Made by a program: the position numbers and the translations under genes
The notes under the pieces: generated by a model
Told to the model about the DNA's origin: nothing
Seen by the model: only the letters and a program-made list of their open reading frames with translations
The model's database searches: none
Origin: Burkholderia sp. Bp9142
GTDB lineage: Bacteria > Pseudomonadota > Gammaproteobacteria > Burkholderiales > Burkholderiaceae
Assembly: GCF_003853415.1 (NCBI RefSeq)
Contig: NZ_QTPP01000023.1
Location: forward strand, 58,475 to 122,474
DNA length: 64,000 bases
Direction of reading: 5' to 3'
Part shown: one piece after another, positions 8,778 to 17,496 of the stretch
Layout of the letters: every line of letters starts with the position of its first letter
Position numbering within the stretch: position 1 is the first letter of the stretch

Positions 8778-10744
8778 ACCCGATCGCTACCGAAGCCGAC
8801 GTCATTGCGATCGAAACGCAGGGGCCACCGGCCGATCTGCCTGCCAGCACCTACGAGATGATCCGTCAGGGGGCGGCGATCGATCCGTCTGCGCCGGCGT
8901 TGTCGTTCTTTCTGCGTACGGCCGACCATCGCAAACCGTTGCGCTGGACCTATGCGGAACTGCTGCGCGACATCACGCGAACCGCGAACCTGTTCGCGCG
9001 TCTCGACATCGACCGCCAGTCGGTCGTGGCCTACGTGCTGCCGAATCTGCCGGAAACGCATTTCGTGATCTGGGGCGGCGAGGCCGCAGGCATCGTCTGT
9101 GCGATCAACCCATTGCTGGAAGGGGCCGCGATCGCATCGCTGCTGAACGCCGCCGGCGCCCGGGTACTGGTTACGCTGGCGCCGTTCCCGGGCACGGACC
9201 TTTGGCCGAAGATCCAGCCAGTGCTGGAGCAGGTGCCGTCGTTGCGGCATCTGTTGCTCGTCGATCTCGCGGGGCAGGTGCGAGGCTGGCGCGGTCTTGC
9301 CGCACGAGTCATGCAGCGCCGCGAATGTCGGCGACTTCACGGGCGCAACGATGTGCGCGGTGCCGTGCCAGCACACATCGAGATTCACGATTTCGCGACG
9401 TCGATTGCTCGAGAATCGGGCGCGTCGCTGGGGAGCCGTCGCGAATTTGATGCGAACGACTTGTCATCGTTCTTCTGCACCGGCGGGACGACGGGTTTGC
9501 CGAAGATCGCGATGCGGCGACACGGCAACGAAGTTGCCAATGCATGGAGCATGGGGCAGGTCCTGGGTACCGGTATCGGCCCCGGCAAGACGCTGTTTTG
9601 CGGTCTACCGCTGTTTCACGTGAACGCGGCGATGGTCACGGGGCTCGTCCCTTTCTCGCGTGGCGCTCATGTCGTGCTCGGCACGCCGCAAGGTTATCGC
9701 GGCGATGGTGTGATCTCCCGCTTCTGGGAAATCGTCGAGCATCACCGGATCAACTTCTTCAGCGCCGTGCCGACGCTGTATTCGACGCTGCTCGACGTGC
9801 CGGTCGAGGGCCGCAACATTCGTTCGCTGGAGTACGGGTTATGCGGCGCGGCGCCGATGCCTGTCGAGGTGTTTCGCACGTTCCAGGCGCGTACTGGTGT
9901 GCGCGTCCTTGAAGGCTACGGGCTGACCGAGGGCGCGTGCGTCAGCAGCGTCAACCCGCCGGCCGGAGAACGCCGGCTCGGGTCGATCGGCCTGCGGATT
10001 CCGGGCCAAGCGATGAAAGCCGTGATCGTGGATGACCGCGGCGCTTACGTACGGGACTGCGCGGAAGGCGAGACCGGGCTGCTGTTGATCTCGGGGCCGA
10101 ACGTATTTGCCGGTTATACGCAACCCGCACAAAACGAAGGCCTATGGCTCGACCTCGGCGACGGTGCGCGCTGGCTCAATACAGGCGATCTGGCGCGGCG
10201 CGATGCAGAAGGCTATTTCTGGATGACTGGACGGCGAAAGGAACTAATCATTCGCGGCGGCCACAACATCGATCCAGCCACGATCGAGGAGCCGCTGCAT
10301 CGCCACCCCGCCGTGCAGATCGCGGCGGCGGTCGGGAGGCCAGACACTCACGCGGGGGAATTGCCGGTCGCCTACGTGCAATTGAAGGCGGGTATGCGCG
10401 CAACCGAGGACGAACTGGTTGCTTTCATGCGGGAATCCATCGGCGAACGGGCAGCGTTGCCCAAACGCATCCATATCGTCGATGCAATACCGCTAACGGC
10501 TGTAGGTAAGACTTTCAAGCCGGAGTTGAAGCGACGCGAGACTCTCGACGCCGTCCGGGATGCGCTAGCCGCAAATGGGATCAATCCCGTAGAGCTGAGT
10601 ATTAGCGAAGATGGCTCGCTATGTCTCTCTCTATTTGAAGAATCGAACGCTGGACAGACGAAATCGATTCTCGGACGCTTCCCGTTTCGTTTTTCGATAA
10701 CTGCGGCTGGGTCAGGCGTGGATCTGACGAGTAGGACCGAATGA
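8774..10744 (+). CDS. Acyl-CoA synthetase (AMP-forming)
   Basis: 656 residues, ANL superfamily. Motifs: the P-loop FFCTGGTTGLPKIAMRRH, YGLTEGACVSS, LNTGDLARRDAEGYFWMTGRRKELIIRGGHNIDP and the catalytic-lysine region LTAVGKTFKPELKR. It joins a carboxylic acid to CoA through an acyl-adenylate. About 60 residues follow the lysine motif, longer than in many family members. As the last gene of the hydroxylase-dioxygenase-hydrolase operon it probably activates either the starting acid or, more likely, the side-chain acid released by hydrolysis. Which of these applies is inference. Confidence 0.9.
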   Translation: MNPIATEADVIAIETQGPPADLPASTYEMIRQGAAIDPSAPALSFFLRTADHRKPLRWTYAELLRDITRTANLFARLDIDRQSVVAYVLPNLPETHFVIWGGEAAGIVCAINPLLEGAAIASLLNAAGARVLVTLAPFPGTDLWPKIQPVLEQVPSLRHLLLVDLAGQVRGWRGLAARVMQRRECRRLHGRNDVRGAVPAHIEIHDFATSIARESGASLGSRREFDANDLSSFFCTGGTTGLPKIAMRRHGNEVANAWSMGQVLGTGIGPGKTLFCGLPLFHVNAAMVTGLVPFSRGAHVVLGTPQGYRGDGVISRFWEIVEHHRINFFSAVPTLYSTLLDVPVEGRNIRSLEYGLCGAAPMPVEVFRTFQARTGVRVLEGYGLTEGACVSSVNPPAGERRLGSIGLRIPGQAMKAVIVDDRGAYVRDCAEGETGLLLISGPNVFAGYTQPAQNEGLWLDLGDGARWLNTGDLARRDAEGYFWMTGRRKELIIRGGHNIDPATIEEPLHRHPAVQIAAAVGRPDTHAGELPVAYVQLKAGMRATEDELVAFMRESIGERAALPKRIHIVDAIPLTAVGKTFKPELKRRETLDAVRDALAANGINPVELSISEDGSLCLSLFEESNAGQTKSILGRFPFRFSITAAGSGVDLTSRTE

Positions 10745-10887
10745 TGCCGGCCGCCTTTCGCTGCACCGGCCGTTTCTAGTTGGAGGTCGGTGAGGCGATT
10801 AGGCGGGCCTGACGGAAGCCGATAGCACGTCCCGTTTCAGGGCGCCGGCGACCGCTATAACTGTTTTTCCACGCCCGTTGGCAAACC

Positions 10888-11724
10888 ATGTCATCACAAT
10901 GGTCAATCTCACTTCGCTCGGTGATGGACCTCAGCGGAGCACACGTCCTTATCGTCGACGATCGTCCGAGCGACTTGCGGCTCCTGATCGAACTCTTGCG
11001 AGTTACCAGTTGCCGGATCAGTGTCGCCTTTGATGGTTCACAGGCCTATCACCGTGCGCAGGCAGTTTCGCCGGACCTGATACTGATGGATGTCCGCATG
11101 CCCCGGATGGACGGCTTCGCCGTCTGCCGATTGTTGGCCTCGACGCCGTCGACGCAGACTATTCCAGTTGTAATTCTGACCGCCGCGGGTGCGCTCGAGG
11201 ACCGTCTTGCCGGGCTTGAAACGGGAGCAATCGACTACATCGTAAAGCCGTTCGAGCCGGCAGAGGTCATCGTTCGAATTCGAAATCATATTAAGCGCTC
11301 CAGTCGCGATCGGCAGCCTCGAAACGTGCCCGAACTACCGGATAATCCGGACTCCAATTTGGTACGCGCTGCAATCGGAATCCTACTGCATGATTTGCGT
11401 AAGTCACCAGCTCTTGACGAACTGGCACACCTCGTCGGCACCCACGAAAAGCGCTTGTCCCGGATTTTTCGCGATTGCTTGGGGCAGACGGTATTCGAGT
11501 ATTTGCGCGAGACGCGATTGCGCACCGCTATGCACCTTCTTTCGACGACATCGATGAGTATCTCGGATGTAGCCGACGAGATTGGCTTCTCGAGCGCGGC
11601 CAATTTTGCCACCGCATTTCGGGAACAACTTGGCGTTAGCCCATCGCGTTGGCGGAAGAGACACCTTGGACAGGATTGTGGCGGAACAAGCGACGAAATG
11701 CGGGTGGGCAAGGACTCAAAGTAG
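10888..11724 (+). CDS. Response regulator with receiver and AraC-type DNA-binding domains (orphan)
   Basis: 278 residues. The receiver domain (about 15-135) has the acidic pair VLIVDDRPSD, the phospho-acceptor aspartate in LILMDVRMPRMDG, VILTAAG and the lysine of YIVKPFEP. The C-terminal AraC/XylS domain (about 160-265) shows two helix-turn-helix units: LDELAHLVGTHEKRLSRIF and SISDVADEIGFSSAANFATAF. ATG 10888 is used; an internal ATG at 10924 (MDLSGAHVLI) is equally possible. No histidine kinase lies in the window, so it is an orphan. It may act on the neighbouring porin or the operon before it. Confidence 0.88.
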   Translation: MSSQWSISLRSVMDLSGAHVLIVDDRPSDLRLLIELLRVTSCRISVAFDGSQAYHRAQAVSPDLILMDVRMPRMDGFAVCRLLASTPSTQTIPVVILTAAGALEDRLAGLETGAIDYIVKPFEPAEVIVRIRNHIKRSSRDRQPRNVPELPDNPDSNLVRAAIGILLHDLRKSPALDELAHLVGTHEKRLSRIFRDCLGQTVFEYLRETRLRTAMHLLSTTSMSISDVADEIGFSSAANFATAFREQLGVSPSRWRKRHLGQDCGGTSDEMRVGKDSK

Positions 11725-12057
11725 TAGCCCCGGAACACCGGCGAGCATGCGTCTTGTCCGACCGCACACGCCTGTTGCTTTACGCGCTGCTTGCCATCGA
11801 CAAGAGCAGGGGGCGAGCGCGACTGCGATCTGCGCGGACCGCCAGTCGGGTCTGTGAGGCCGGCCGCAAACGTTACCGGTACTGCCGCGATGCGATCACC
11901 GCCGTTCTGAGCACATAACGAGAGCGATCTGGCCAGATCTGTCCGATGGTCGCCTCGTAACGAATTCATTGTCTTCGCAAGTCGATCCGGGGGCGGACTC
12001 GCGTTACTGTTTCGCCGGCGCGGGGTAAACGCTGATGAGAAAGCTGCCGTACATTTA
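11725..12057. other. Intergenic region before the porin promoter
   Basis: No coding region could be supported on either strand. Open frames here are short or run antisense to the regulator. The porin promoter elements follow at 12058. Confidence 0.5.
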
Positions 12058-12085
12058 TTGACACCCCTCACAAATCTGCTAAATT
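12058..12085 (+). promoter_or_regulatory. Putative porin promoter
   Basis: TTGACA at 12058-12063 and TAAATT at 12080-12085 with a 16-bp spacer, about 100 bases before the porin start. The -10 match is moderate. Confidence 0.45.
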
Positions 12086-12093
12086 TTCCCCAT

Positions 12094-12114
12094 AAATTGA
12101 CGGTGTATCAATTT
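12094..12114. promoter_or_regulatory. Inverted repeat in the porin leader (candidate operator)
   Basis: AAATTGA and TCAATTT are perfect inverted arms around seven bases, just downstream of the predicted porin transcription start. The TTGA-N7-TCAA core recurs at 14444-14458 before the aryl-acid operon, suggesting one regulator for both, perhaps the TetR protein between them. Confidence 0.5.
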
Positions 12115-12190
12115 TGTCGGACGTAGCGGTGGTGTGCGCTGGGTCCGCATGAATAATTTATCAGTACAACTACCTAATGGAGACGCCCCA

Positions 12191-13420
12191 ATGAAATGGA
12201 CATGTTCCGCGGTATGCTCGGCCGCTGCGATTCTTGCTGTGCCTGCGTACGCCCAGAGTACCGTTACGCTCTATGGAATCGTCGACGTCGGCGTGACCTA
12301 CGCGAATAACGCGCAGACCTCAAAGATCGACGGGAAGCCGCACGGTGCCTCACAGTTTGCGTTGAGTGACGCCCATACTACCGGTCTCAGCGGTAGCCGC
12401 TGGGGCCTCAAGGGCGTCGAGGACCTGGGTGGTGGCTGGAAGGCGATTTTCAATGTGGAGAACGGGTTCATGGCGAACACCGGTGCATTGGCTCAGGGCG
12501 GAGCGGAGTTTGGACGCCAGGCTTGGGTAGGACTGGCCAGCCCTTGGGGCACGGTCACTGCGGGCCGTCAGTACGATCCGTTGGTGGACTATGTGCAACA
12601 GTTCGCTGCGTCGGGTGCATTCGCTGGATACATGGGTTCTCATCCGGACGATCTCGACAACCTGACGAATACGAACCGCATCAACAATTCTGTGAAGTTC
12701 GCCTCGGCGTCCTACGGCGGCTTCAGGGCCAGCGCCCTCTATAGTTTTGGCGGTGTGCCAGGGAGTCAGGCACAGAACCAGATATGGGGGCTCGGCGCCG
12801 GGTACACCGGAGAGCGTTTCGTCATGGGACTCGGGTACCTCAACGCGCGCGATCCGAATGTATCGTTTTACGGCAACACTCCGAATAAAGGTACCGCTGC
12901 GGCGAACAACATCGGTTCCGGAGGTAGCTCAACAGCACCCGAGTCCAATCCTGTCTATGCTGGCTATGCATCTGCCAAGACGCTGCAGATCTTCGGGGCG
13001 GGAGCCTCTTATACGCTCACAGACACGACGCTTTCTCTGGTTGGTACGAACGTTCGATTTGGCTCGCTGGGATCGTCGTCGGGGCCCAATCCGTTGGGTT
13101 ATACCGGGGACGCTGTATTTACGAGTGTCGATCTCAACGTTCGATATCGTGCATCACCGATGCTCCAACTCGGCGCAGGCGTTGACTACACGCATCGGAA
13201 CGCGGTGAAGGGCGACCAGGGGGCAAAATACTTGCAGCTGGATCTTGGCGTAGATTACAGCCTTTCGAAACGCACGGATTTGTATGCATTGGCGGTACTT
13301 CAACGTGCGATGGGTCATGATTCGCTCGGACAACCCGCCGTCGCATCAATTGCTGGCTTCAGTCCGTCGGCGACGGATAAACAGATCGGCGTTCGGCTCG
13401 GCATCCGGCACAAGTTTTGA
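12191..13420 (+). CDS. Gram-negative general porin (OmpC-like)
   Basis: 409 residues from ATG 12191, which has GGAG nine bases upstream; the frame extends 19 codons further up. The signal peptide ends PAYAQS, then STVTLYGIVDVGVTY, the standard first strand of Burkholderiales porins. The constriction-loop region (GRQAWVGLASPWGTVTAGRQ) and the terminal strand ending GVRLGIRHKF (final aromatic residue) are present. It forms a trimeric diffusion channel in the outer membrane. Placed between two catabolic operons and with its own operator-like repeat, it is likely a substrate-inducible porin for aromatic acids. Confidence 0.94.
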   Translation: MKWTCSAVCSAAAILAVPAYAQSTVTLYGIVDVGVTYANNAQTSKIDGKPHGASQFALSDAHTTGLSGSRWGLKGVEDLGGGWKAIFNVENGFMANTGALAQGGAEFGRQAWVGLASPWGTVTAGRQYDPLVDYVQQFAASGAFAGYMGSHPDDLDNLTNTNRINNSVKFASASYGGFRASALYSFGGVPGSQAQNQIWGLGAGYTGERFVMGLGYLNARDPNVSFYGNTPNKGTAAANNIGSGGSSTAPESNPVYAGYASAKTLQIFGAGASYTLTDTTLSLVGTNVRFGSLGSSSGPNPLGYTGDAVFTSVDLNVRYRASPMLQLGAGVDYTHRNAVKGDQGAKYLQLDLGVDYSLSKRTDLYALAVLQRAMGHDSLGQPAVASIAGFSPSATDKQIGVRLGIRHKF

Positions 13421-13443
13421 TGTCGCCGCCAAGCTGAGGTAAC

Positions 13444-13487
13444 GTGTGGCGCCGCTCTATAGAGATGGCAATCGTACGGCGCCACAC
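13444..13487. terminator. Long inverted repeat between convergent porin and TetR genes
   Basis: GTGTGGCGCCG and CGGCGCCACAC are exact inverted 11-bp arms with a 22-base loop, 24 bases after the porin stop. The repeat can terminate both convergent units, although the T-run is weak on each side. Confidence 0.55.
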
Positions 13488-13547
13488 TTCCAAATAGCAA
13501 CAAGCCTCGAATCGGTGCGGAGCAACCGGCTGGAATCGATGGGGCGA

Positions 13548-14369
13548 TCAGTTGTTATTTGCCACGCGCTTTCGCCGTGACGTGCGCGGAAGGGAAGACT
13601 CCAGCGCTTCTCCATGTGATCGGGGCCACTGTTCGAATCCATCCAGCAGCAGCCGCAGGCCCTCATCAAACGCGCAGTCGGCGCTGAGCTTCGAGAAAGC
13701 CGACCCAACCAGCTTGGCTGCTGGATATCGATCGTCCGAGGCGGCTTCAAACTTGTCGCGTATGTAGTCCGAGTGCTCGGCGGGGCTCTGTCGCCCCGCA
13801 GCTGCCACGCTTGAAGACAAGAGGTATTGAGCAAGCAAATGGTACGCGAGCGCGGTCTTTTCCGCAGTGAAACCACCCTGCAGAAATGCCGAGGTCGTGT
13901 GATTGAACAGCGCCAGGCCGTAGTCCGTCTCGCCTGGTCCGACAGCCTGGAAAAGCCTGAAACGATTGTGCGATGCGATATAGAGGCTGACACCCGGCAT
14001 TTCACGCGCGAATGCATACGAGATCCGGGCGATTTTCTCGACGTCCGGGCGCCAGTCTCCGGTTAACGCCGGCAACGCTTCAAGCCGTTGACGATAGTAA
14101 CCGTTTAGTACCCCGGAGATCAGGTCGTCGCGGCTGCCAAGGTAATAGTGGATCAGGCCCGGCGCGACGCCAAATTCCTTTGAGAGCTGCACCATCGAAA
14201 CCTGGTCAAGAGGCATCGACCGAGCCATCTCGCTGGCGCGCTCGATGATCACTTTCCGGGACAGCAGTGGCTCGGTACCGATCGCTGATGCCGTCTTAGG
14301 CGGCCGGCCTCGCCGTCGCGGGACGGTTTCGCCGGCGGATTCGGTTTTGTTTCGGGGTGCATCCGTCAT
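13548..14369 (-). CDS. TetR-family transcriptional regulator
   Basis: 273 residues. A basic, proline-rich head (RRRGRPPKTAS) precedes the helix-turn-helix (VIIERASEMARSMPLDQVSMVQLSKEFGVAPGLIHYYLGSRDDL in total, about residues 40-83). The C-terminal half is a helical ligand domain. It diverges from the hydrolase/aryl-ligase operon at 14506, the usual arrangement for a local repressor. The operator may be the TTGA-N7-TCAA element over the -35 box at 14444, which is also found before the porin. Confidence 0.9.
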   Translation of the reverse strand: MTDAPRNKTESAGETVPRRRGRPPKTASAIGTEPLLSRKVIIERASEMARSMPLDQVSMVQLSKEFGVAPGLIHYYLGSRDDLISGVLNGYYRQRLEALPALTGDWRPDVEKIARISYAFAREMPGVSLYIASHNRFRLFQAVGPGETDYGLALFNHTTSAFLQGGFTAEKTALAYHLLAQYLLSSSVAAAGRQSPAEHSDYIRDKFEAASDDRYPAAKLVGSAFSKLSADCAFDEGLRLLLDGFEQWPRSHGEALESSLPRTSRRKRVANNN

Positions 14370-14443
14370 GGTCAGCGCGATGGTTCGTGTGGGGACCGAA
14401 AGTTGTTGCGGGAAATTACCGACAGTCTACCTCCAAAATATAA

Positions 14444-14472
14444 TTGACACCATCTCAATATATTTCTACTCT
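14444..14472 (+). promoter_or_regulatory. Promoter of the aryl-acid operon with embedded TTGA-N7-TCAA motif
   Basis: TTGACA (14444-14449), 17-bp spacer, TACTCT (14467-14472). The -35 box is the left half of TTGA-N7-TCAA (14444-14458), matching the element at 12097-12111. The predicted transcript starts about 27 bases before the GTG at 14506. Confidence 0.5.
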
Positions 14473-14505
14473 TTGATCAAGTGCTTGAACCGATCAGGAG
14501 ACGAA

Positions 14506-15762
14506 GTGGCTGATATTGAAAAGGCGATCGTGACCGCAGGGCTGCGGGGTGCTAACTGGGACCCGGCCCTTATGACGCGCCCATATAAAGTGGTCCCGTA
14601 TGCACTGCAGACTGCAGACGGTCAGAAGACGCTGGGATTCCTTTTTACGCGGACAGGCGAGGAGCGGACCGTTGTCTCGATCATGCATCCGAGAGAAATG
14701 TCCGTGACGCACTATCTCGTTCCGTCCGTGCTCGATGCGGGGTGCGCCTGCTGGGTACAGGGCCCCCGATCAATCGGCAACGATTTGCGGCTGGAGCACG
14801 AAATTGCGCTGTTGGACGTTGCAGCTGGCATGACCCACTTGCGCTCGCTGGAATTCGAAAACATCGTTCTGCTTGGAAATTCTGGTGGCGGTGCCCTCTA
14901 CGCGTTCTATCATCAGCAGTCGCGTCTGGCTCCCGAACAGCGCATCAAGCGCACTCCAGGGGGGCGGGTGACTGGCCTTGGTGGCGTCGTGATGCCGACA
15001 GCGGACGGGATGATTCTGGTTTCTCCGCATCCTGGACAGGGGGTGATTCTCCTGAATAGCGTCGATCCGAGTGTGATCGACGAAAACGATCCTATGTCCG
15101 TCGATCCGGCACTTGATCCGTTCAGTGCAGATAACGGCTATGACGCGGCAACCAGAACAGCGCGCTATTCTCGCGAATTTTCGACGCGATACAGGACGGC
15201 GCAACTTGCGAGAGTGCAGCGCCTGGACGTGCATGCGCGGGCTTTGCTCGCGCGGAAGCAAGATGCGCGCAAGCGTGTCAAGGAAGGGGGCGGGACCGCT
15301 ATCGATCACCGAGTTGCGGGTTATGCCCCGATATTCCAGGTATGGCGCACCGACGCTGATCTTCGTGCCTGGGATACGTCGATAGACCCATCGGACAGAA
15401 AGGCAGGCTCTCTGTGGGGCAACGATCCATTCACATCGAACTGGGGCAGCGTCGCATTTGGACGTGTAGTCACTCCGGAATCGTGGTTGTCCACATGGTC
15501 CGGCCTGACGAGTAACGCATCATTCGCGAAGTGTGCGTCGGCGATCGATGTGCCGACGCTTTTGCTGGAGTACTCGGGTGATCAGTGTGCTTTCCCAGAG
15601 GATTTCGAATGCATCTACAACGACATAGCGTCGAAAAATAAGACGCGAATCAAGGTTCGTGGAAACCACCATGGCATGGCTTTGAGCAAGGACGAGCCTT
15701 CCGGCCGACGGGTCGCGGGTGAGCATATCGCTGAGTGGCTGGGTGCACGCTTCACCGTTTGA
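14506..15762 (+). CDS. Alpha/beta-hydrolase-fold protein
   Basis: 418 residues from GTG 14506, chosen because AGGAG lies five to six bases upstream; 87 further open codons would run through the promoter. The nucleophile elbow is VLLGNSGGGALYAFYH, serine in GNSGG. A late acid is probable in LLLEYSGDQCAF and the histidine in GNHHGMAL. It has a large insert (about residues 145-300) after the elbow. As first gene of the operon it could release an aromatic acid from an ester or amide before activation by the ligase that follows. That role is inferred from position only. Confidence 0.75.
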   Translation: MADIEKAIVTAGLRGANWDPALMTRPYKVVPYALQTADGQKTLGFLFTRTGEERTVVSIMHPREMSVTHYLVPSVLDAGCACWVQGPRSIGNDLRLEHEIALLDVAAGMTHLRSLEFENIVLLGNSGGGALYAFYHQQSRLAPEQRIKRTPGGRVTGLGGVVMPTADGMILVSPHPGQGVILLNSVDPSVIDENDPMSVDPALDPFSADNGYDAATRTARYSREFSTRYRTAQLARVQRLDVHARALLARKQDARKRVKEGGGTAIDHRVAGYAPIFQVWRTDADLRAWDTSIDPSDRKAGSLWGNDPFTSNWGSVAFGRVVTPESWLSTWSGLTSNASFAKCASAIDVPTLLLEYSGDQCAFPEDFECIYNDIASKNKTRIKVRGNHHGMALSKDEPSGRRVAGEHIAEWLGARFTV

Positions 15763-15786
15763 GCATTGCATCACCACAGTTACAAG

Positions 15787-17493
15787 ATGGAGACACAGTT
15801 GAACGAAAGAGAGTTCAGGCCCAAGCGAGCCTTGCCGGGCGTCCGTTATCCCGACATCGAACGATTGGCCCGCTACGTCGATGCCGGCGTCCTTCAAAAG
15901 CAATCGCTGCGTGCCGCGCTTTGTGAGTCCTTTCGCGAGCATGCCGGGCGAAAAATTCTGGTCGGCCCAGAGGGCGAGTTCACCTACGAGGAGTTTGATG
16001 AACTTACCGACCGGTTTGGCGCGGCGCTGTTGCGCGAAGGCGCCCGGCCGCTTGATCCTGTCATCTTGCAGTGCGGAAACTGCAACGAACTCCTCATCGC
16101 GTTTGTCGGTTGCCTCAAGGCAACGCTAATCCCTCTTTGTGCGCTTCAGGCGTTTCGTAAGCACGAGATTTCCTATCTCGGCAATCTCTGCGAAGCAGTC
16201 GTACACGTCGTACAAGGTGACGATGCAAGATTCGACGACGTCGCTTTCGGCGAGGAAATGTGCGATTACGTCCCTTCTCTGAAAATCCTCATTCAGGCCC
16301 GTGGGACCCCACGTGGCAGTGCGAACACGTTGTGGTCGCTGATTGACAGCATCGGCACGAACGACGCACGGTCCGTGCTGGCTGATGTCGAGGACGATCC
16401 GTTTCAAGTCGCGGTGTATCAGTTGTCGGGAGGCACTACTGGTGTCCCGAAGATAATTCCGCGTTTTCAGAACGAGTACTTGCTGAATATGCGGGCGGTC
16501 GCAAGCCGAAACGGCTACCACCGTGACGATGTCCTTTTCATGCCCACGCCGTTCATGCACAACATGAACATGGTCTGTTTCTTTGGGCCAATGATGTTGA
16601 ACGGTGCGGCCGTGACGGTATGTCCAGACATCAGGCAGGAAACGCTCTGCGACGTAATCGAGCGCTACAGCCCTACCTGGTTTGGCCTTGCCGGTCCGAT
16701 CTTTTCTCGGGTCGCGGACCAAATGCGGAGGGCATCTGTAGAGGAGAAGCAGCGTCGCAAGCTAATCGGCCCAAAGAATGCAGCGCGTTTGCGAGATGCG
16801 CTCGGCTCCCCCTGCTACCACATCTTTGGGATGACCGAAGGAGTGATCATGTTCGCTCATCCTAGTGACCCGCAGCGCATCCTCGACGAGTCGGTCGGTC
16901 GACCGGTGTCGGAATATGACGAGGTCCGGATTGTTGAGCCGGGAACAGAAATTGACGTTGATGACGGAGAGGTTGGGGAAGCGTTGTTCCGCGGACCATA
17001 TACGATCCGCGGATATTTCAAGTCTGAAAGGGAAGACGTTCATCGCTTTACCACTGACGGCTATTACCGATCAGGTGATTTGATGATGGCCGAAGTGATC
17101 GACGGCAAGCGCTATTTCTTCTTCCGCGGACGGACGAAAGACGTCGTCGACAGAGGCGGCGAGAAAATCAACGCCGAGGAACTCGAGAATCTCATCAATG
17201 CGTGCCCGCGTGTGCATGCCTCCGCAGTTGTCGGAATGCCAGATCCGGTTTATGGCGAAAAGGTGTGCGCGTTCATCGTACCTAAGCCCGGAGTTGAGCC
17301 CATCACGCTATCCGAGTTGACCGAATACCTCGATGCCGCGGGTCTAGCCAAATTCAAATGGCCGGAGCGCGTGGAAATCATCCACGAATTTCCCGTCACC
17401 GCATCCGGGAAGCTGAGCAAGGCTCTGCTCCGAAAGTGCATTACCGAGCGCCTCAACGAAGAGCGTGCATCAACAACTGCTACCCAAGGCTAA
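15787..17493 (+). CDS. Aryl-acid AMP ligase (2,3-dihydroxybenzoate/salicylate-AMP ligase-like)
   Basis: 568 residues, ANL superfamily closest in pattern to EntE/DhbE: YQLSGGTTGVPKIIPRFQNEY, HIFGMTEGVIMFAH, YYRSGDLMM, GRTKDVVDRGGEKINAEELENLI and TASGKLSKALLRK. The FMHNMN segment keeps the adjacent His-Asn that in DhbE contacts the 2-hydroxy-carboxylate of the substrate, pointing to a salicylate-like acid. Known relatives work either in siderophore synthesis or, as SdgA-type enzymes, in CoA-dependent salicylate breakdown. The gene neighbours (CoA-type hydroxylase, thioesterase, maleate isomerase) support catabolism. ATG 15787 is used; an in-frame TTG at 15766 is unlikely. Confidence 0.85.
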   Translation: METQLNEREFRPKRALPGVRYPDIERLARYVDAGVLQKQSLRAALCESFREHAGRKILVGPEGEFTYEEFDELTDRFGAALLREGARPLDPVILQCGNCNELLIAFVGCLKATLIPLCALQAFRKHEISYLGNLCEAVVHVVQGDDARFDDVAFGEEMCDYVPSLKILIQARGTPRGSANTLWSLIDSIGTNDARSVLADVEDDPFQVAVYQLSGGTTGVPKIIPRFQNEYLLNMRAVASRNGYHRDDVLFMPTPFMHNMNMVCFFGPMMLNGAAVTVCPDIRQETLCDVIERYSPTWFGLAGPIFSRVADQMRRASVEEKQRRKLIGPKNAARLRDALGSPCYHIFGMTEGVIMFAHPSDPQRILDESVGRPVSEYDEVRIVEPGTEIDVDDGEVGEALFRGPYTIRGYFKSEREDVHRFTTDGYYRSGDLMMAEVIDGKRYFFFRGRTKDVVDRGGEKINAEELENLINACPRVHASAVVGMPDPVYGEKVCAFIVPKPGVEPITLSELTEYLDAAGLAKFKWPERVEIIHEFPVTASGKLSKALLRKCITERLNEERASTTATQG

Positions 17494-17496
17494 ATC

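Noticed and set aside
11286..12071. A 261-codon minus-strand frame opposite the AraC-type regulator
   Set aside because: Most of it is antisense to the receiver-AraC gene and it lacks any recognisable domain.
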